From contig NZ_JACSKH010000001.1 of NCBI RefSeq assembly GCF_018617485.1, positions 1,736,001 through 1,800,000 of the forward strand: a stretch of 64,000 nt of DNA. The letters are read 5' to 3'. Below the pieces are notes generated by a model. The model was not told the origin of the DNA and did no database searches. It saw only the letters and a program-made list of their open reading frames with translations. Positions 1-9,389 of the stretch are shown here, piece by piece. The position numbers and the translations under genes were made by a program. The DNA is from Exiguobacterium sp. s124 (GTDB taxonomy: Bacteria; Bacillota; Bacilli; Exiguobacteriales; Exiguobacteriaceae). Position 1 is the stretch's first letter. Each line of letters starts with the position of its first letter.

Positions 1-2040
1 GAAGACCGGCATAAGCACGATCGGGAATTCGGACCCTTGTGACTTATGGATCGTGATGGCATATGCGTGGGTGAACTGGTCCCATTCACTGCGGTTATAT
101 TCGACTTCTGTCTGATCGAATCGGATATAAATTTTATCGACTTTATCGACGTTCTCTTTTGCGAAGAAAATATTTGTGATTTCACCGATATCTCCGTTAT
201 AGACGTTCTCTTCGGCGTTGTTGACGAGTTGTAGCACTTTATCGCCGTTTCGGTAAATACGTGTCCCGTGCTTCACTTCTCGGGCGCCCGATTTCGGATT
301 GAATACGTTTTGGAGCGCCTCGTTCAACCCGTCGATTCCGCACACACCTCGATACGTCGGAGCGAGCACTTGGATATCAAATGGCGAATACCCTTTCCGA
401 AGGGCCGCACCTGCCATCTGACAAATCGCTTGAAGCGCCGTCTCTTGGTTCGCCGTATAGAATCGACGGTCCGGGAGCGCCGCCAATAAATCTTCTGGCA
501 TTTTTTTAGCGTTCAACGAATGGGCGAGTCGCAAGATGCTCGACTCCGACGCCTGACGGTGGACGACGTCGAGTCGGACGACCGGAATCCCGTCCGTCGC
601 CATCAAATCGGCGAGCACTTGACCCGGACCGACCGAAGGAAGCTGATCGCGGTCACCGACGAACAAAATCTTCATGCCGTTCGGAACCGCCTTCAACAAG
701 CTCCTGAACAAGAAAATATCAATCATCGATGCCTCGTCGACAATGAGTACTTTTCCCACGAGCGGATTCGTCTCATCGACTTGGAACGAACTTCCGTCAA
801 ACTTCAACAGACGGTGAATCGTCGATGCCGGGAGACCCGTCGATTCACTGAGCCGTTTTGCGGCACGACCCGTCGGTGCGGCCAACACGAACGGGAACGG
901 TTGGTTCGGGACGGGTTCGAGTTTCCAGTCGAAAACGTCACTCAGTGCATGAATGATGCCTCGGACGACCGTCGTCTTCCCGGTACCCGGACCTCCCGTG
1001 AGGACCATGAGCGGTGATTTGAGCGCAAGTTCGATTGCCTCTCGTTGTTGTGTCGCGTATTCAATCGAGAACATTTCTTCGACACGACCGACCGCGTCAA
1101 AGATTGTCGTCATATCCACGTCCTCCGTCGTCGATGTCGCCATGATGCGCGCCAACTCTTCTGCCGCCTTCCGTTCGGCGCGAAACACGCGAGGGTGATA
1201 CACGACCGCGTCATCGATGACGACCCGTTCTTCTTTTGCGAGCGATTCTAATGCTGTGACGAGCGCGTCACCTGGGTCCGCCCCGATGATACGTGGCATC
1301 TCCGCTTCGAGTTGCTCCGCTGTCACATACAAATGACCGTTCCCTTGTTCGAGTTCCAACACGTAAAGGACCGCTGCCGCGATACGTTCGGGATGAATCC
1401 CTTGAATCCCAAAATGCGCGGCGATGGCATCCGCTGTCTTGAATCCGATTCCTTGCACATCATACATGAGCGCATACGGATTCTTCTCAATCGTTTCCAT
1501 CGCCCGTCCTTCATATTCTTTATGAATTTTCGAGGCGAGACGCGGCGTGACGTCGAATGGGGCGAGAAACAACAACAGTTGGTCGACGCCATACAAGACG
1601 TTCAGACGTTCCGTAATGACGCGCGCCTGCTTTTCTTTCAATCCGTCGACTTCCGAGAGAATACTCGGATGCTTCACGATTTGGTCGATACAATCATCCC
1701 CGAGTGTATCCGCAATCTTTTGAGCGGTCTTTTGACCAATCCCAGGGAAGGAACCGTTCGTCAAAAAACGGACGGCGGCACGTTTTGTCATCGGAACGAC
1801 GCGACGAATCCAATCCGCTTTCATCTGTTTCCCGAATCGAGGATGCTCGACGAGGCGACCGTGCGCTTTATACGTCTCTCCCTTTTCGATGCCGACTCCG
1901 ACGCCAGCGATGACCATCTCGGTCTCGTCCGTCTCAAAATTCTTTTCTTTTATTCTGACGAGCGCAATGGTGTGCGCTTCTTCTTCTGATTGAAACAGGA
2001 CTCGAATGACTTTTCCAGTCAACTCGTAAGGTGCTGCCAT
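1..2040 (-). CDS. recD2: ATP-dependent RecD2-type DNA helicase (3' end beyond window)
   Basis: RecD2 is a 5'-3' superfamily 1B helicase acting in DNA repair and recombination outside RecBCD. About 680 codons are visible; the stop lies left of the window and roughly 100 residues are probably missing relative to B. subtilis YrrC. Helix-hairpin-helix motifs FPGIGQKTA (near residue 100) and GIGFKTA (near 200) form the long N-terminal region typical of RecD2. Walker A GGPGTGKTT lies near residue 347, followed by LIVDEASM, GDRDQLPSVGPG and, close to the edge, KSQGSEF. ATG at 2040 is preceded by a GGAGGTG ribosome site. The next gene upstream in B. subtilis, yrrB, is also nearby here, but a membrane protein and a VOC protein intervene. 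Confidence 0.95.
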   Translation of the reverse strand, partial: MAAPYELTGKVIRVLFQSEEEAHTIALVRIKEKNFETDETEMVIAGVGVGIEKGETYKAHGRLVEHPRFGKQMKADWIRRVVPMTKRAAVRFLTNGSFPGIGQKTAQKIADTLGDDCIDQIVKHPSILSEVDGLKEKQARVITERLNVLYGVDQLLLFLAPFDVTPRLASKIHKEYEGRAMETIEKNPYALMYDVQGIGFKTADAIAAHFGIQGIHPERIAAAVLYVLELEQGNGHLYVTAEQLEAEMPRIIGADPGDALVTALESLAKEERVVIDDAVVYHPRVFRAERKAAEELARIMATSTTEDVDMTTIFDAVGRVEEMFSIEYATQQREAIELALKSPLMVLTGGPGTGKTTVVRGIIHALSDVFDWKLEPVPNQPFPFVLAAPTGRAAKRLSESTGLPASTIHRLLKFDGSSFQVDETNPLVGKVLIVDEASMIDIFLFRSLLKAVPNGMKILFVGDRDQLPSVGPGQVLADLMATDGIPVVRLDVVHRQASESSILRLAHSLNAKKMPEDLLAALPDRRFYTANQETALQAICQMAGAALRKGYSPFDIQVLAPTYRGVCGIDGLNEALQNVFNPKSGAREVKHGTRIYRNGDKVLQLVNNAEENVYNGDIGEITNIFFAKENVDKVDKIYIRFDQTEVEYNRSEWDQFTHAYAITIHKSQGSEFPIVLMPVF

Positions 2041-2075
2041 CATATCCGACACCTCCAGCTATTTTTCCATCATTC

Positions 2076-2105
2076 ATTATAGCCCGAGATGAATCGATTG
2101 AACAA
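2076..2105 (-). promoter_or_regulatory. Probable sigma-A promoter of recD2
   Basis: On the minus strand a TTGTTC box (2100-2105) and a perfect TATAAT (2076-2081) are separated by 18 bases and lie about 35 bases before the recD2 start. Confidence 0.6.
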
Positions 2106-2110
2106 ATGCC

Positions 2111-2797
2111 CTAGTCGAACAGACTCAAGATTTGCTCGATTCTGTCGAGGTCGACGACTTCTAATATGCGAATGAGTTGTTCAAGGTCGACTCGGTCCAA
2201 GATGCGCTCGACTTGTTCGAGATCCACCTCTTCTATTAAACGTTGTATCCGGTCCAAATCACCTGACGCCTCGTACGCTTCAAGTTTTGTAAAGAGTTCG
2301 GTCTTCTCGATACGAATCGAATCCTCTAACATCCCTCTAGCCCCAAATAAGACGAGACCGATGACCGCTAGTTGAATCAACCAATTCGTGACGACTTTCC
2401 AAAACGGGACGGTCTGTCCGATGAACGGGATGAGCGGAATGAACGTCAATTGTAAGAGCAAGATTCCGACTTGGACATATACGTTCGGAATCAACAACCC
2501 TAGAATCGCAAGAAGCAATGGAACGAACCATCCGACCCCGACATGTTCCGACGTGAGTTGCCAAGACTTTTGTTGCGAGTACACATAATGGACACCCCAC
2601 CCGACAACGAGAAGCGCCACAAACAGAATGAGTAGTAACGTTAATAGTCCACGTGGCTCGACGACCACTTGATATAAAATCGTGTTCGTCCACTTTCCTT
2701 CAGCAAGTCGCTGATTTACCGTTTCAAATAATTGCGTGAACCATACATACTCGATTATGAAAAACAAGATGACACTGACCATGCTATATTTTCGCAA
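2111..2797 (-). CDS. Membrane protein with C-terminal 12-residue repeats, unknown function
   Basis: I do not recognise the family. The protein has several hydrophobic segments: one at the N-terminus (MVSVILFFIIEYVWF), one near residues 55-75, a pair near 90-130 separated by a short loop, and one near 155-175. The last 50 residues are soluble and contain four tandem 12-residue units of the form D-L-x-x-I/L/V-x-R/Q-I/L-L/I-x-x-V/F (DLDRIQRLIEEV, DLEQVERILDRV, DLEQLIRILEVV, DLDRIEQILSLF). The units look like consecutive amphipathic helices. The start chosen is TTG at 2797, because AAGGAGG lies 9 bases upstream; an ATG at 2827 adds ten basic residues but has a poor ribosome site. It ends 71 bases before the recD2 start on the same strand. 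Confidence 0.75.
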   Translation of the reverse strand: MRKYSMVSVILFFIIEYVWFTQLFETVNQRLAEGKWTNTILYQVVVEPRGLLTLLLILFVALLVVGWGVHYVYSQQKSWQLTSEHVGVGWFVPLLLAILGLLIPNVYVQVGILLLQLTFIPLIPFIGQTVPFWKVVTNWLIQLAVIGLVLFGARGMLEDSIRIEKTELFTKLEAYEASGDLDRIQRLIEEVDLEQVERILDRVDLEQLIRILEVVDLDRIEQILSLFD

Positions 2798-2912
2798 ACG
2801 ATTCGACCTCCTTCTATAAGTTGTCATTCCCTCACTTTCAGACAGCTAGTCGCGTTTTTGATTGATGGAAAGCGGGAACTGTTCGAATGACACATTGAAG
2901 GAGGCGTCATAT

Positions 2913-3461
2913 ATGGGTAAACGAATTCCAGTCAGCGGTCTATGTGAGCTTGTATTAGAAGTGACAGATATGGAAGAAGCCGTTTCGTTTTGGTCTGAAA
3001 AATTAGGTCTCCCCGTCGTCGAACAATGGGTGGGAGACGATGCGGAACCGAGTGAATCGCAAGAACAGGCAAATGAGCCGTGGGCAACGTGGCTCTATAT
3101 CGGAGGAAACACACGACTTGGACTTTGGCTAAAGCGAGATTTCACCGAGGAAGAGGACGCCAATCGAAAACAAGACGTGACCGAGTGGGACACGCTCTAT
3201 GATGAAGGTGGAGTCCACGTCCACTGCGCGTTCTTCGTGCCGATGGAGTCGTTTGAAAAGGCACTCGAGATTTTGGATGAGACCGATGTACCCGTAAAAT
3301 TACGGACGTGGGACGAAGATGAAACGAAGAACGGGAAAGAACGGTCGGCGTACTTCAAAGACCCGAGCCATAACATCATTGAATTGTACACGAAAAATAT
3401 GGACGAGGCTTACGGTGATTTCGCCGGGGAACCCGTCAAGATTACGACGAAACAACTTTAA
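2913..3461 (+). CDS. VOC (glyoxalase/bleomycin-resistance fold) family protein
   Basis: This 182-residue protein has the beta-alpha-beta-beta-beta repeat layout of the vicinal oxygen chelate superfamily. The N-terminal half begins LVLEVTDMEEAVSFWSEKLG and the C-terminal half contains GGVHVHCAFFV and ends a sheet with DPSHNIIELYTKN, including the usual metal-ligand Glu in the last strand. The substrate cannot be told from sequence; dioxygenase, glyoxalase and antibiotic-binding proteins share this fold. ATG at 2913 is preferred over 2862 because an AAGGAGG lies about 9 bases before it. It stands alone on the plus strand, convergent with the TPR gene. Confidence 0.8.
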   Translation: MGKRIPVSGLCELVLEVTDMEEAVSFWSEKLGLPVVEQWVGDDAEPSESQEQANEPWATWLYIGGNTRLGLWLKRDFTEEEDANRKQDVTEWDTLYDEGGVHVHCAFFVPMESFEKALEILDETDVPVKLRTWDEDETKNGKERSAYFKDPSHNIIELYTKNMDEAYGDFAGEPVKITTKQL

Positions 3462-3472
3462 TCACGAGCACT

Positions 3473-3508
3473 AAAAAAAGTGCCATCGCTCCATTGCGAT
3501 GGCACTTT
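3473..3508 (-). terminator. Rho-independent terminator after the TPR gene
   Basis: A 13-bp stem (AAAGTGCCATCGC and its complement) with a 6-base loop spans 3477-3508. On the minus strand it runs into seven T. The plus-strand side has only three T, so it may serve the VOC gene weakly. Confidence 0.8.
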
Positions 3509-3521
3509 CCTATTCAAGAGA

Positions 3522-4181
3522 TTAGTTTCCGAGCAGTGCATCCATCTTCGCGATGGCGTCTCGTGCGAGTTCGTGATCTGGTTGCATCTCCAAGACACGT
3601 TGGAGCTCCGCATACGTCCGTTCCTGGTCACCTAAGAACGCATAAGCGATTGCCAAGTTATAGCGAGCGTCTGTATGGCTTGCATCGAGGTCGAGCGTCT
3701 CTTCTAATGCGACGACCGCCTCTTCTAACTGTTCACTTTGTGCGAGTGCGAGTCCGTACTGGAACGTGATTTCTACGTCTTCAGGCGATTGCTTTTTCGC
3801 TTCGCGCAGGCGTGGCATCGCACGAACGAAGTCACCCATCGCCTTGTACGTCAACCCGAGCATGAAATGAAGATCAGCATCGTCCATTCCAGACAGGAGC
3901 GCTTGACGTAGTGAGGCCTCCGCCGACTCCAATTGCTCGAGTTCATAAGCGAGAGCACCTTTCGCATAGTGCGCGGCACCGAACGAACCGTCGAGTTCGA
4001 TCGCCTTGTCATAGAAGATGACGGCACGATCGTAGTCGTTGATGGCCTGAAACAACGTTCCCATGTTGACGAAGCCAGTCGGGTCCGTCGGGTTCGCTTC
4101 AATCGCCTCATTGAAATGTTTGGCCGCCTGTTCGAATTCACCTTGCTGCATCGCTTGGATGCCTTGTTCGTTTGCGTTCAT
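3522..4181 (-). CDS. yrrB: Tetratricopeptide repeat protein
   Basis: The 219-residue protein consists almost entirely of TPR units. Successive 34-residue helical pairs carry the W/L-G-Y-A-F-A-P pattern (for example AAKHFNEAIEANPTDPTGFVNMGTLF is one unit boundary region, with Pro-32 type residues closing each unit). TPR proteins are scaffolds for protein-protein contacts; the partner is unknown. Position beside mnmA and near recD2 matches B. subtilis yrrB. ATG at 4181 is chosen over a TTG at 4187, because the ribosome site GAGGTGA abuts the TTG and sits six bases from the ATG. The stop of mnmA lies 11 bases upstream, so the gene is probably in the cymR-iscS-mnmA transcript. Confidence 0.85.
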   Translation of the reverse strand: MNANEQGIQAMQQGEFEQAAKHFNEAIEANPTDPTGFVNMGTLFQAINDYDRAVIFYDKAIELDGSFGAAHYAKGALAYELEQLESAEASLRQALLSGMDDADLHFMLGLTYKAMGDFVRAMPRLREAKKQSPEDVEITFQYGLALAQSEQLEEAVVALEETLDLDASHTDARYNLAIAYAFLGDQERTYAELQRVLEMQPDHELARDAIAKMDALLGN

Positions 4182-4192
4182 ATTCAATCACC

Positions 4193-5314
<1,122 letters not shown>

Positions 5315-6451
5315 CTATCTCACTCCGTTCATAAATGTCGAGACGACTTCTTGTAGTCGCTCCGCGAGCCGTTTCGCGTCCTCGACCGAGTTGCCGTGGC
5401 CAAAACTGATTCGAACAGACTGACGCGTCCGTTCTGAATCCCCGTACATCGCCGACAATACATGGGACGGTTCAACCGACCCCGCCGTGCAGGCACTTCC
5501 GCTCGAAATCGCCATGCCCCGCATATCCATCATGATGAGGAAGGGTTCAAGGTCAATTCCAGGAAGGTATAAATTCACGATGTGAGGTAAACGATTCGAC
5601 CCGTTCACCTCATAAGTTACGCCGAGTTCGTCAAGGCGCTGACGGAGCGCCGTATCGAGCGACTCATAATGAGCCACTCGGGTCTCACGTTCTGCCATGA
5701 CGAGTTCAGCTGCTTTTTGGAATCCGACGGCACCCGGAACATTTTCCGTGCCGGCTCGACGTTTACGTTCTTGTTGTCCACCAAAAGAACGTGACGCTAA
5801 TTTTACACCTGTTTTCATGAAAAGAAAACCGATACCTTTCGGTCCATTCACTTTATGTGCGGATGCCGACAATAAATCGACATGAACTGCCTTCACATCA
5901 ATCATTTCTGTACCGAGCGCTTGTACCGCATCGGTATGAAAGATGGCTTGATGGTCTTGTAACAACTCCCCGATCTCCTGAATCGGTTGACGTGTCCCGA
6001 CCTCGTTGTTACCGTACATGACCGATACGAGAATGGTGTCATCCCGTAATGCCGCACGCACCGCGTCGACAGTGACGGCTCCCGACGCTTCGACATCGAG
6101 ATACGTGACATCGAAGCCCTCGCGTTCGAGTTGCTCCATCGCGTGAAGAACGGCGTGATGTTCGACTTTCGTCGTGATGATATGTTTTCCTTTTTCTTGA
6201 TGGGCATATGCCGCACCAAACAAGGCGTAATTATCCGACTCCGTCCCACCTGACGTAAAGACAATCTCGTTCGGTGAAGCACCGATCCATTTCGCAAGGA
6301 CACGACGTGACGAATCGAGCGCCGCCCGGGCGTTACGTCCAATCCCGTGGATGCTCGATGCGTTCCCGTACGTATCTAAAAAGTAGGGTGTCATCGCTTC
6401 GAGGACTTCTGGTCGCATCGGTGTCGTCGCAGCGTGATCAAAATAGTTCAT
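5315..6451 (-). CDS. iscS: Cysteine desulfurase, IscS/YrvO type, for tRNA thiolation
   Basis: This PLP enzyme converts cysteine to alanine and a protein-bound persulfide. The 378 residues show the N-terminal YFDHAATTPMRPEVLEAM, the PLP lysine in SAHKVNGPKG (near residue 203), and the active cysteine in SSGSACTAG (near 325). GGQQERKRRAGTEN is the usual substrate and PLP phosphate loop. Directly coupled to mnmA and lying 17 bases downstream of cymR, it is more likely the tRNA-thiolation enzyme than the general Fe-S desulfurase (SufS-type genes are not in this window). A second desulfurase, linked to NAD synthesis, lies at 37.3 kb. Confidence 0.95.
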   Translation of the reverse strand: MNYFDHAATTPMRPEVLEAMTPYFLDTYGNASSIHGIGRNARAALDSSRRVLAKWIGASPNEIVFTSGGTESDNYALFGAAYAHQEKGKHIITTKVEHHAVLHAMEQLEREGFDVTYLDVEASGAVTVDAVRAALRDDTILVSVMYGNNEVGTRQPIQEIGELLQDHQAIFHTDAVQALGTEMIDVKAVHVDLLSASAHKVNGPKGIGFLFMKTGVKLASRSFGGQQERKRRAGTENVPGAVGFQKAAELVMAERETRVAHYESLDTALRQRLDELGVTYEVNGSNRLPHIVNLYLPGIDLEPFLIMMDMRGMAISSGSACTAGSVEPSHVLSAMYGDSERTRQSVRISFGHGNSVEDAKRLAERLQEVVSTFMNGVR

Positions 6452-6468
6452 CTAAAGTCACCTCATTA

Positions 6469-6876
6469 TTAAATATAAAACATATAGCCGTCTGACTCTT
6501 CCTCAGCAAGGTCAGCGAGTGTCGTTTCGTCAAGGACGGTATCAATGGCTTCTTTGATTTTATCCCAAAGCTTCCGTTTCACCGCATCATCTGCTTCAGA
6601 TTCTTCGACGATAGCGAGCGGTCCTTCAAGCAAGCGAATGATTTCACCCGCTGTCACTTCTTCTGGCGGTTTGACGAGCTGATAGCCGCCATACGCACCA
6701 CGCACGCTCTTGACGAGTCCACCGTTACGGAGTGGCCCGATCAATTGCTCTAAATAATGCTCTGGCAATTCATGTCGTGCCGCGATCTTTTTTAAACTGA
6801 GCGGTTTATTATCTGTCTCGCGCGCCAACGCAATCATAATCGTCAAGCCATAACGGCCTTTTGTAGATATTTTCAT
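6469..6876 (-). CDS. cymR: Rrf2-family regulator CymR
   Basis: CymR represses sulfur and cysteine metabolism genes in Bacillales, acting together with CysK. The 135-residue protein opens with MKISTKGRYGLTIMIALA, the canonical Rrf2 winged-helix start, and continues with ISLKK-like SLKKIAARHELPEHYLEQL (recognition helix) and GLVKSVRGAYGGYQL (wing). It lacks the three Fe-S cysteines of IscR, as CymR does. ATG at 6876 is used because AAGGAG lies eight bases before it; the TTG at 6882 is too close. It heads the iscS-mnmA-yrrB run, so it may control it. Confidence 0.93.
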   Translation of the reverse strand: MKISTKGRYGLTIMIALARETDNKPLSLKKIAARHELPEHYLEQLIGPLRNGGLVKSVRGAYGGYQLVKPPEEVTAGEIIRLLEGPLAIVEESEADDAVKRKLWDKIKEAIDTVLDETTLADLAEEESDGYMFYI

Positions 6877-6892
6877 CTTCAAGTCTCCTTCT

Positions 6893-6921
6893 GTTATACT
6901 AATCGAACAAACGTTTGTCGA
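6893..6921 (-). promoter_or_regulatory. cymR promoter overlapping a 12-bp palindrome
   Basis: On the minus strand TCGACA (6916-6921) and TATAAC (6893-6898) are 17 bases apart. The perfect palindrome ACAAACGTTTGT (6908-6919) overlaps the -35 box and is shared with the start region of divergent rarA, so it is a candidate operator. Confidence 0.5.
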
Positions 6922-6936
6922 AAGGAATGGTTACGT

Positions 6937-8253
6937 ATGCCTGATCTATTTCATCAATCGAATGGCGGACCACTCGCCAACCGGATGCGGCCCGAAACGT
7001 TAGATGACGTCATCGGACAGCGCCATATTGTTGGCGAGGGCAAGCTACTTCGTCGTGCCATCGAAGCCGACCGACTCGGTACGATTATTCTTTATGGTCC
7101 ACCTGGAACCGGGAAGACGACACTCGCCCGTGTCATTTCGAATTACACGAAAGCGACATTCGTCCAATTGAACGCCGTCACGGCCAAACTCGAGGAATTG
7201 CGGAACGTCATTCGTGAGGCCGAGTCCCGGTTTGACTATGAGGACGAACGAACAATTCTCTTTTTAGATGAGATCCATCGATTCAATAAGCTTCAGCAAG
7301 ACGCGCTCCTCCCTGCTCTGGAGTCCGGCAAGCTCGTCCTCATCGGAGCGACGACCGAAAACCCGAGCTTTGAAGTGAACGCCGCCCTCTTGTCACGAGC
7401 GACCGTCTTTCGGCTTGAACCACCGGGTGCCGAGGAATTACGCACTGTTCTCGAACGGGCGCTACACGACTCACGCGGTCTCGGAAACTACCCGGTGAAG
7501 ATGGATGAAGCTGCTGCAGACCATTATATCAAAATGGCGGATGGTGACTACCGTGTCCTATTGAACGCACTCGAACTCGCCGTCTTGACAACACCAGAGA
7601 TAGATGGACAGATTCACATCACGCTCGAGGTCGCGGAAGAGTCGATTCAACAAAAGTCGATCAAGTACGATAAGACAGGCGACCGACACTACGACGTGAT
7701 CTCGGCGTTCATCAAATCGATTCGCGGTTCGGACCCGGATGCGGCGCTTTACTGGCTCGCTGTCATGATTGAGGCTGGTGAGTCACCGCGCTTCATCATG
7801 CGTCGTCTTTACGTCCATGCTGCCGAGGATATCGGAATGAGCGACCCGAACGCGCTACTGATCGTCGATGCGGCAGCACGAGCGAGTGAGTACATCGGTT
7901 TCCCAGAAGCTCGCATACCGATCGCAGAAGCCGTCCTGTACTTGGCGACCGCTCCAAAATCGAATGCGGTTATCACCGCCATCGATAAGGCGCTTCACCA
8001 CGTCCGTACAGTCGAGGGTGGACCTGTGCCCGTACATTTGCGCGACGCCCACAGTCCAGGAGCACGTGAACTTGGAAACGGGGTCGGTTACAAATATCCG
8101 CACGATGAAAAAGACGGGTTCGTCCCTCAAAACTACTGGCCAGAAAACTTGGCTAGAAAACGACCAAATTACTATAAACCGACACCACGTGGATTCGAGC
8201 AACAAATTCAAAAACGGCTCGATTATTGGGAAAAACGACGCGACTCGAAATGA
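6937..8253 (+). CDS. rarA: Replication-associated recombination ATPase RarA (MgsA)
   Basis: RarA is a AAA+ clamp-loader-like ATPase acting at stalled replication forks. The 438-residue protein has Walker [10 protein letters not shown] (near residue 55), Walker [12 protein letters not shown], sensor GATTENPSF, and the C-terminal MgsA domain with [14 protein letters not shown] and VGYKYPHDE. Start ATG 6937 follows AAAGGA by ten bases. It is transcribed divergently from cymR, the same arrangement of neighbours as in B. subtilis, though there rarA is separate from the sulfur operon. Confidence 0.96.
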   Translation: MPDLFHQSNGGPLANRMRPETLDDVIGQRHIVGEGKLLRRAIEADRLGTIILYGPPGTGKTTLARVISNYTKATFVQLNAVTAKLEELRNVIREAESRFDYEDERTILFLDEIHRFNKLQQDALLPALESGKLVLIGATTENPSFEVNAALLSRATVFRLEPPGAEELRTVLERALHDSRGLGNYPVKMDEAAADHYIKMADGDYRVLLNALELAVLTTPEIDGQIHITLEVAEESIQQKSIKYDKTGDRHYDVISAFIKSIRGSDPDAALYWLAVMIEAGESPRFIMRRLYVHAAEDIGMSDPNALLIVDAAARASEYIGFPEARIPIAEAVLYLATAPKSNAVITAIDKALHHVRTVEGGPVPVHLRDAHSPGARELGNGVGYKYPHDEKDGFVPQNYWPENLARKRPNYYKPTPRGFEQQIQKRLDYWEKRRDSK

Positions 8254-8265
8254 GCCAGCGTCGTT

Positions 8266-9033
8266 TTATTTTTGGATGCGGTTGATTTCGACGCCCGCTT
8301 TTTCGAGCAAATCATTGATGACGTAACCCGCAGCGACAAGTCCTGCAACCGATGGGACGAATGCGTTCGAGCTCGGTGGCATCTTCGCTTTCCGAATCGG
8401 AGCGTCTTTCTTCCCGACGACCTCGTTCACATCTTCGCGTGTCACGATTGGAGATTCGTCTGAGAAGACGACTGGGACGCCTTTATAGATTTTTTCTTTA
8501 CGCAGACGTGTGCGGACCATCTTCGCAATCGGGTCATATGACGTATCTTTAATGTCGACGACTTTGATGCGTGTCGGATCCATCTTATTCGCCATCCCCA
8601 TGCTCGAGATGACCGGGATGCCGCGACGTTTACATTCCACGATTAAATGAATCTTATAGATGATCGTATCTGACGCATCGATGACGTAGTCGATGTTTTG
8701 AGCGAAGAACTCTTCATATGTCTCTTCTGTATAGAACATCTTCAATTGGACGAGGTCTAAGTCCGGGTTGATGTCGAGGAGACGTTTCCCCATCGCTTCG
8801 ACTTTCGGTTGACCGACTGTCGACAATAATGCGTGGATTTGACGGTTGACGTTCGTGATGTCGATATCATCTTTGTCGACGAGGACGATGCGTCCGACGC
8901 CACTGCGCGCAAGTGCCTCTGCCGCAAACGAGCCGACACCGCCGACACCTAAAATCGCGACCGTTTTATTCTTTAGAGCATCCAGGCCTTCAGAACCGAT
9001 GGCCAATTCATTTCGTGAAAACTGGTGTAACAT
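8266..9033 (-). CDS. tcdA: tRNA threonylcarbamoyladenosine dehydratase TcdA
   Basis: TcdA, a ThiF/E1-like enzyme, cyclises t6A37 of ANN-decoding tRNAs to the hydantoin form using ATP. The 255-residue protein has the nucleotide-binding glycine motif GVGGVGSFAAEALARSG (near residue 32), the arginine finger region DITNVNRQIHA and the family tail PSSNAFVPSVAGLVAAGYV. The GGAGG ribosome site is about eight bases before ATG 9033. Its end is convergent with rarA, 12 bases apart. Orthologue position (between rarA and the 6S gene) matches yrvM in B. subtilis. Confidence 0.93.
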   Translation of the reverse strand: MLHQFSRNELAIGSEGLDALKNKTVAILGVGGVGSFAAEALARSGVGRIVLVDKDDIDITNVNRQIHALLSTVGQPKVEAMGKRLLDINPDLDLVQLKMFYTEETYEEFFAQNIDYVIDASDTIIYKIHLIVECKRRGIPVISSMGMANKMDPTRIKVVDIKDTSYDPIAKMVRTRLRKEKIYKGVPVVFSDESPIVTREDVNEVVGKKDAPIRKAKMPPSSNAFVPSVAGLVAAGYVINDLLEKAGVEINRIQK

Positions 9034-9090
9034 GTTTCTTCCTCCAACTAATTCTATTTTCTCATACTATTTTACTCGGAATTATATTCA

Positions 9091-9112
9091 AAAAAAAGAC
9101 GTCTCGCGACGT
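9091..9112 (-). terminator. Terminator downstream of 6S RNA
   Basis: A short ACGTC/GACGT stem with a 4-base loop (9099-9112) runs on the minus strand into about eight T. It lies between the 6S RNA and tcdA. Confidence 0.6.
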
Positions 9113-9120
9113 ATTTACAA

Positions 9121-9323
9121 AAAAATCGATGGGGCCCGGAGTGCCGTGACGATGCCTTGCTTTTGAACCTGCGTATGCAGGTGGGTGACCTAGCGTTTCC
9201 TTCACAAGTCCTCCTGCACGTGATGAGGCAGTTGATCTGGTTAGCAGTTCGGTCTCCCGTATTCAAAGTGTTGGCTCAAAATAACGAAGGCGGCTCTCGT
9301 ACACCTCAGGTATCCCATCTGTT
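9121..9323 (-). ncRNA. ssrS: 6S RNA (BsrA/SsrS type)
   Basis: 6S RNA mimics an open promoter and sequesters sigma-A RNA polymerase. The roughly 200-nt RNA opens GATGGGATACC and closes GGGCCCCATC, giving the terminal closing stem. Between them lie internal segments resembling other 6S RNAs (TTTTGAGCCAACA on the 5' side, GGCATCGTCACGGC on the 3' side) around a large central bubble. It lies next to tcdA, exactly where B. subtilis carries bsrA. A strong promoter precedes it. The 3' end could be at the T-run just after the closing stem or at the hairpin near 9100. No structure model was run. Confidence 0.82.
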
Positions 9324-9329
9324 GATTTA

Positions 9330-9358
9330 ACTATAGCGCTTCTGTAAAAAGAAGTCAA
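9330..9358 (-). promoter_or_regulatory. Sigma-A promoter of 6S RNA
   Basis: On the minus strand TTGACT (9353-9358), a 17-base spacer and TATAGT (9330-9335) place the transcription start near 9323, immediately before the closing stem. Confidence 0.8.
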
Positions 9359-9389
9359 TGAGAAACACCGACTTCTCGTGACAGTTTGG

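Noticed and set aside
520-1989. Series of plus-strand open frames at the left edge
   Set aside because: They are antisense to recD2, whose helicase motifs on the minus strand are unmistakable.
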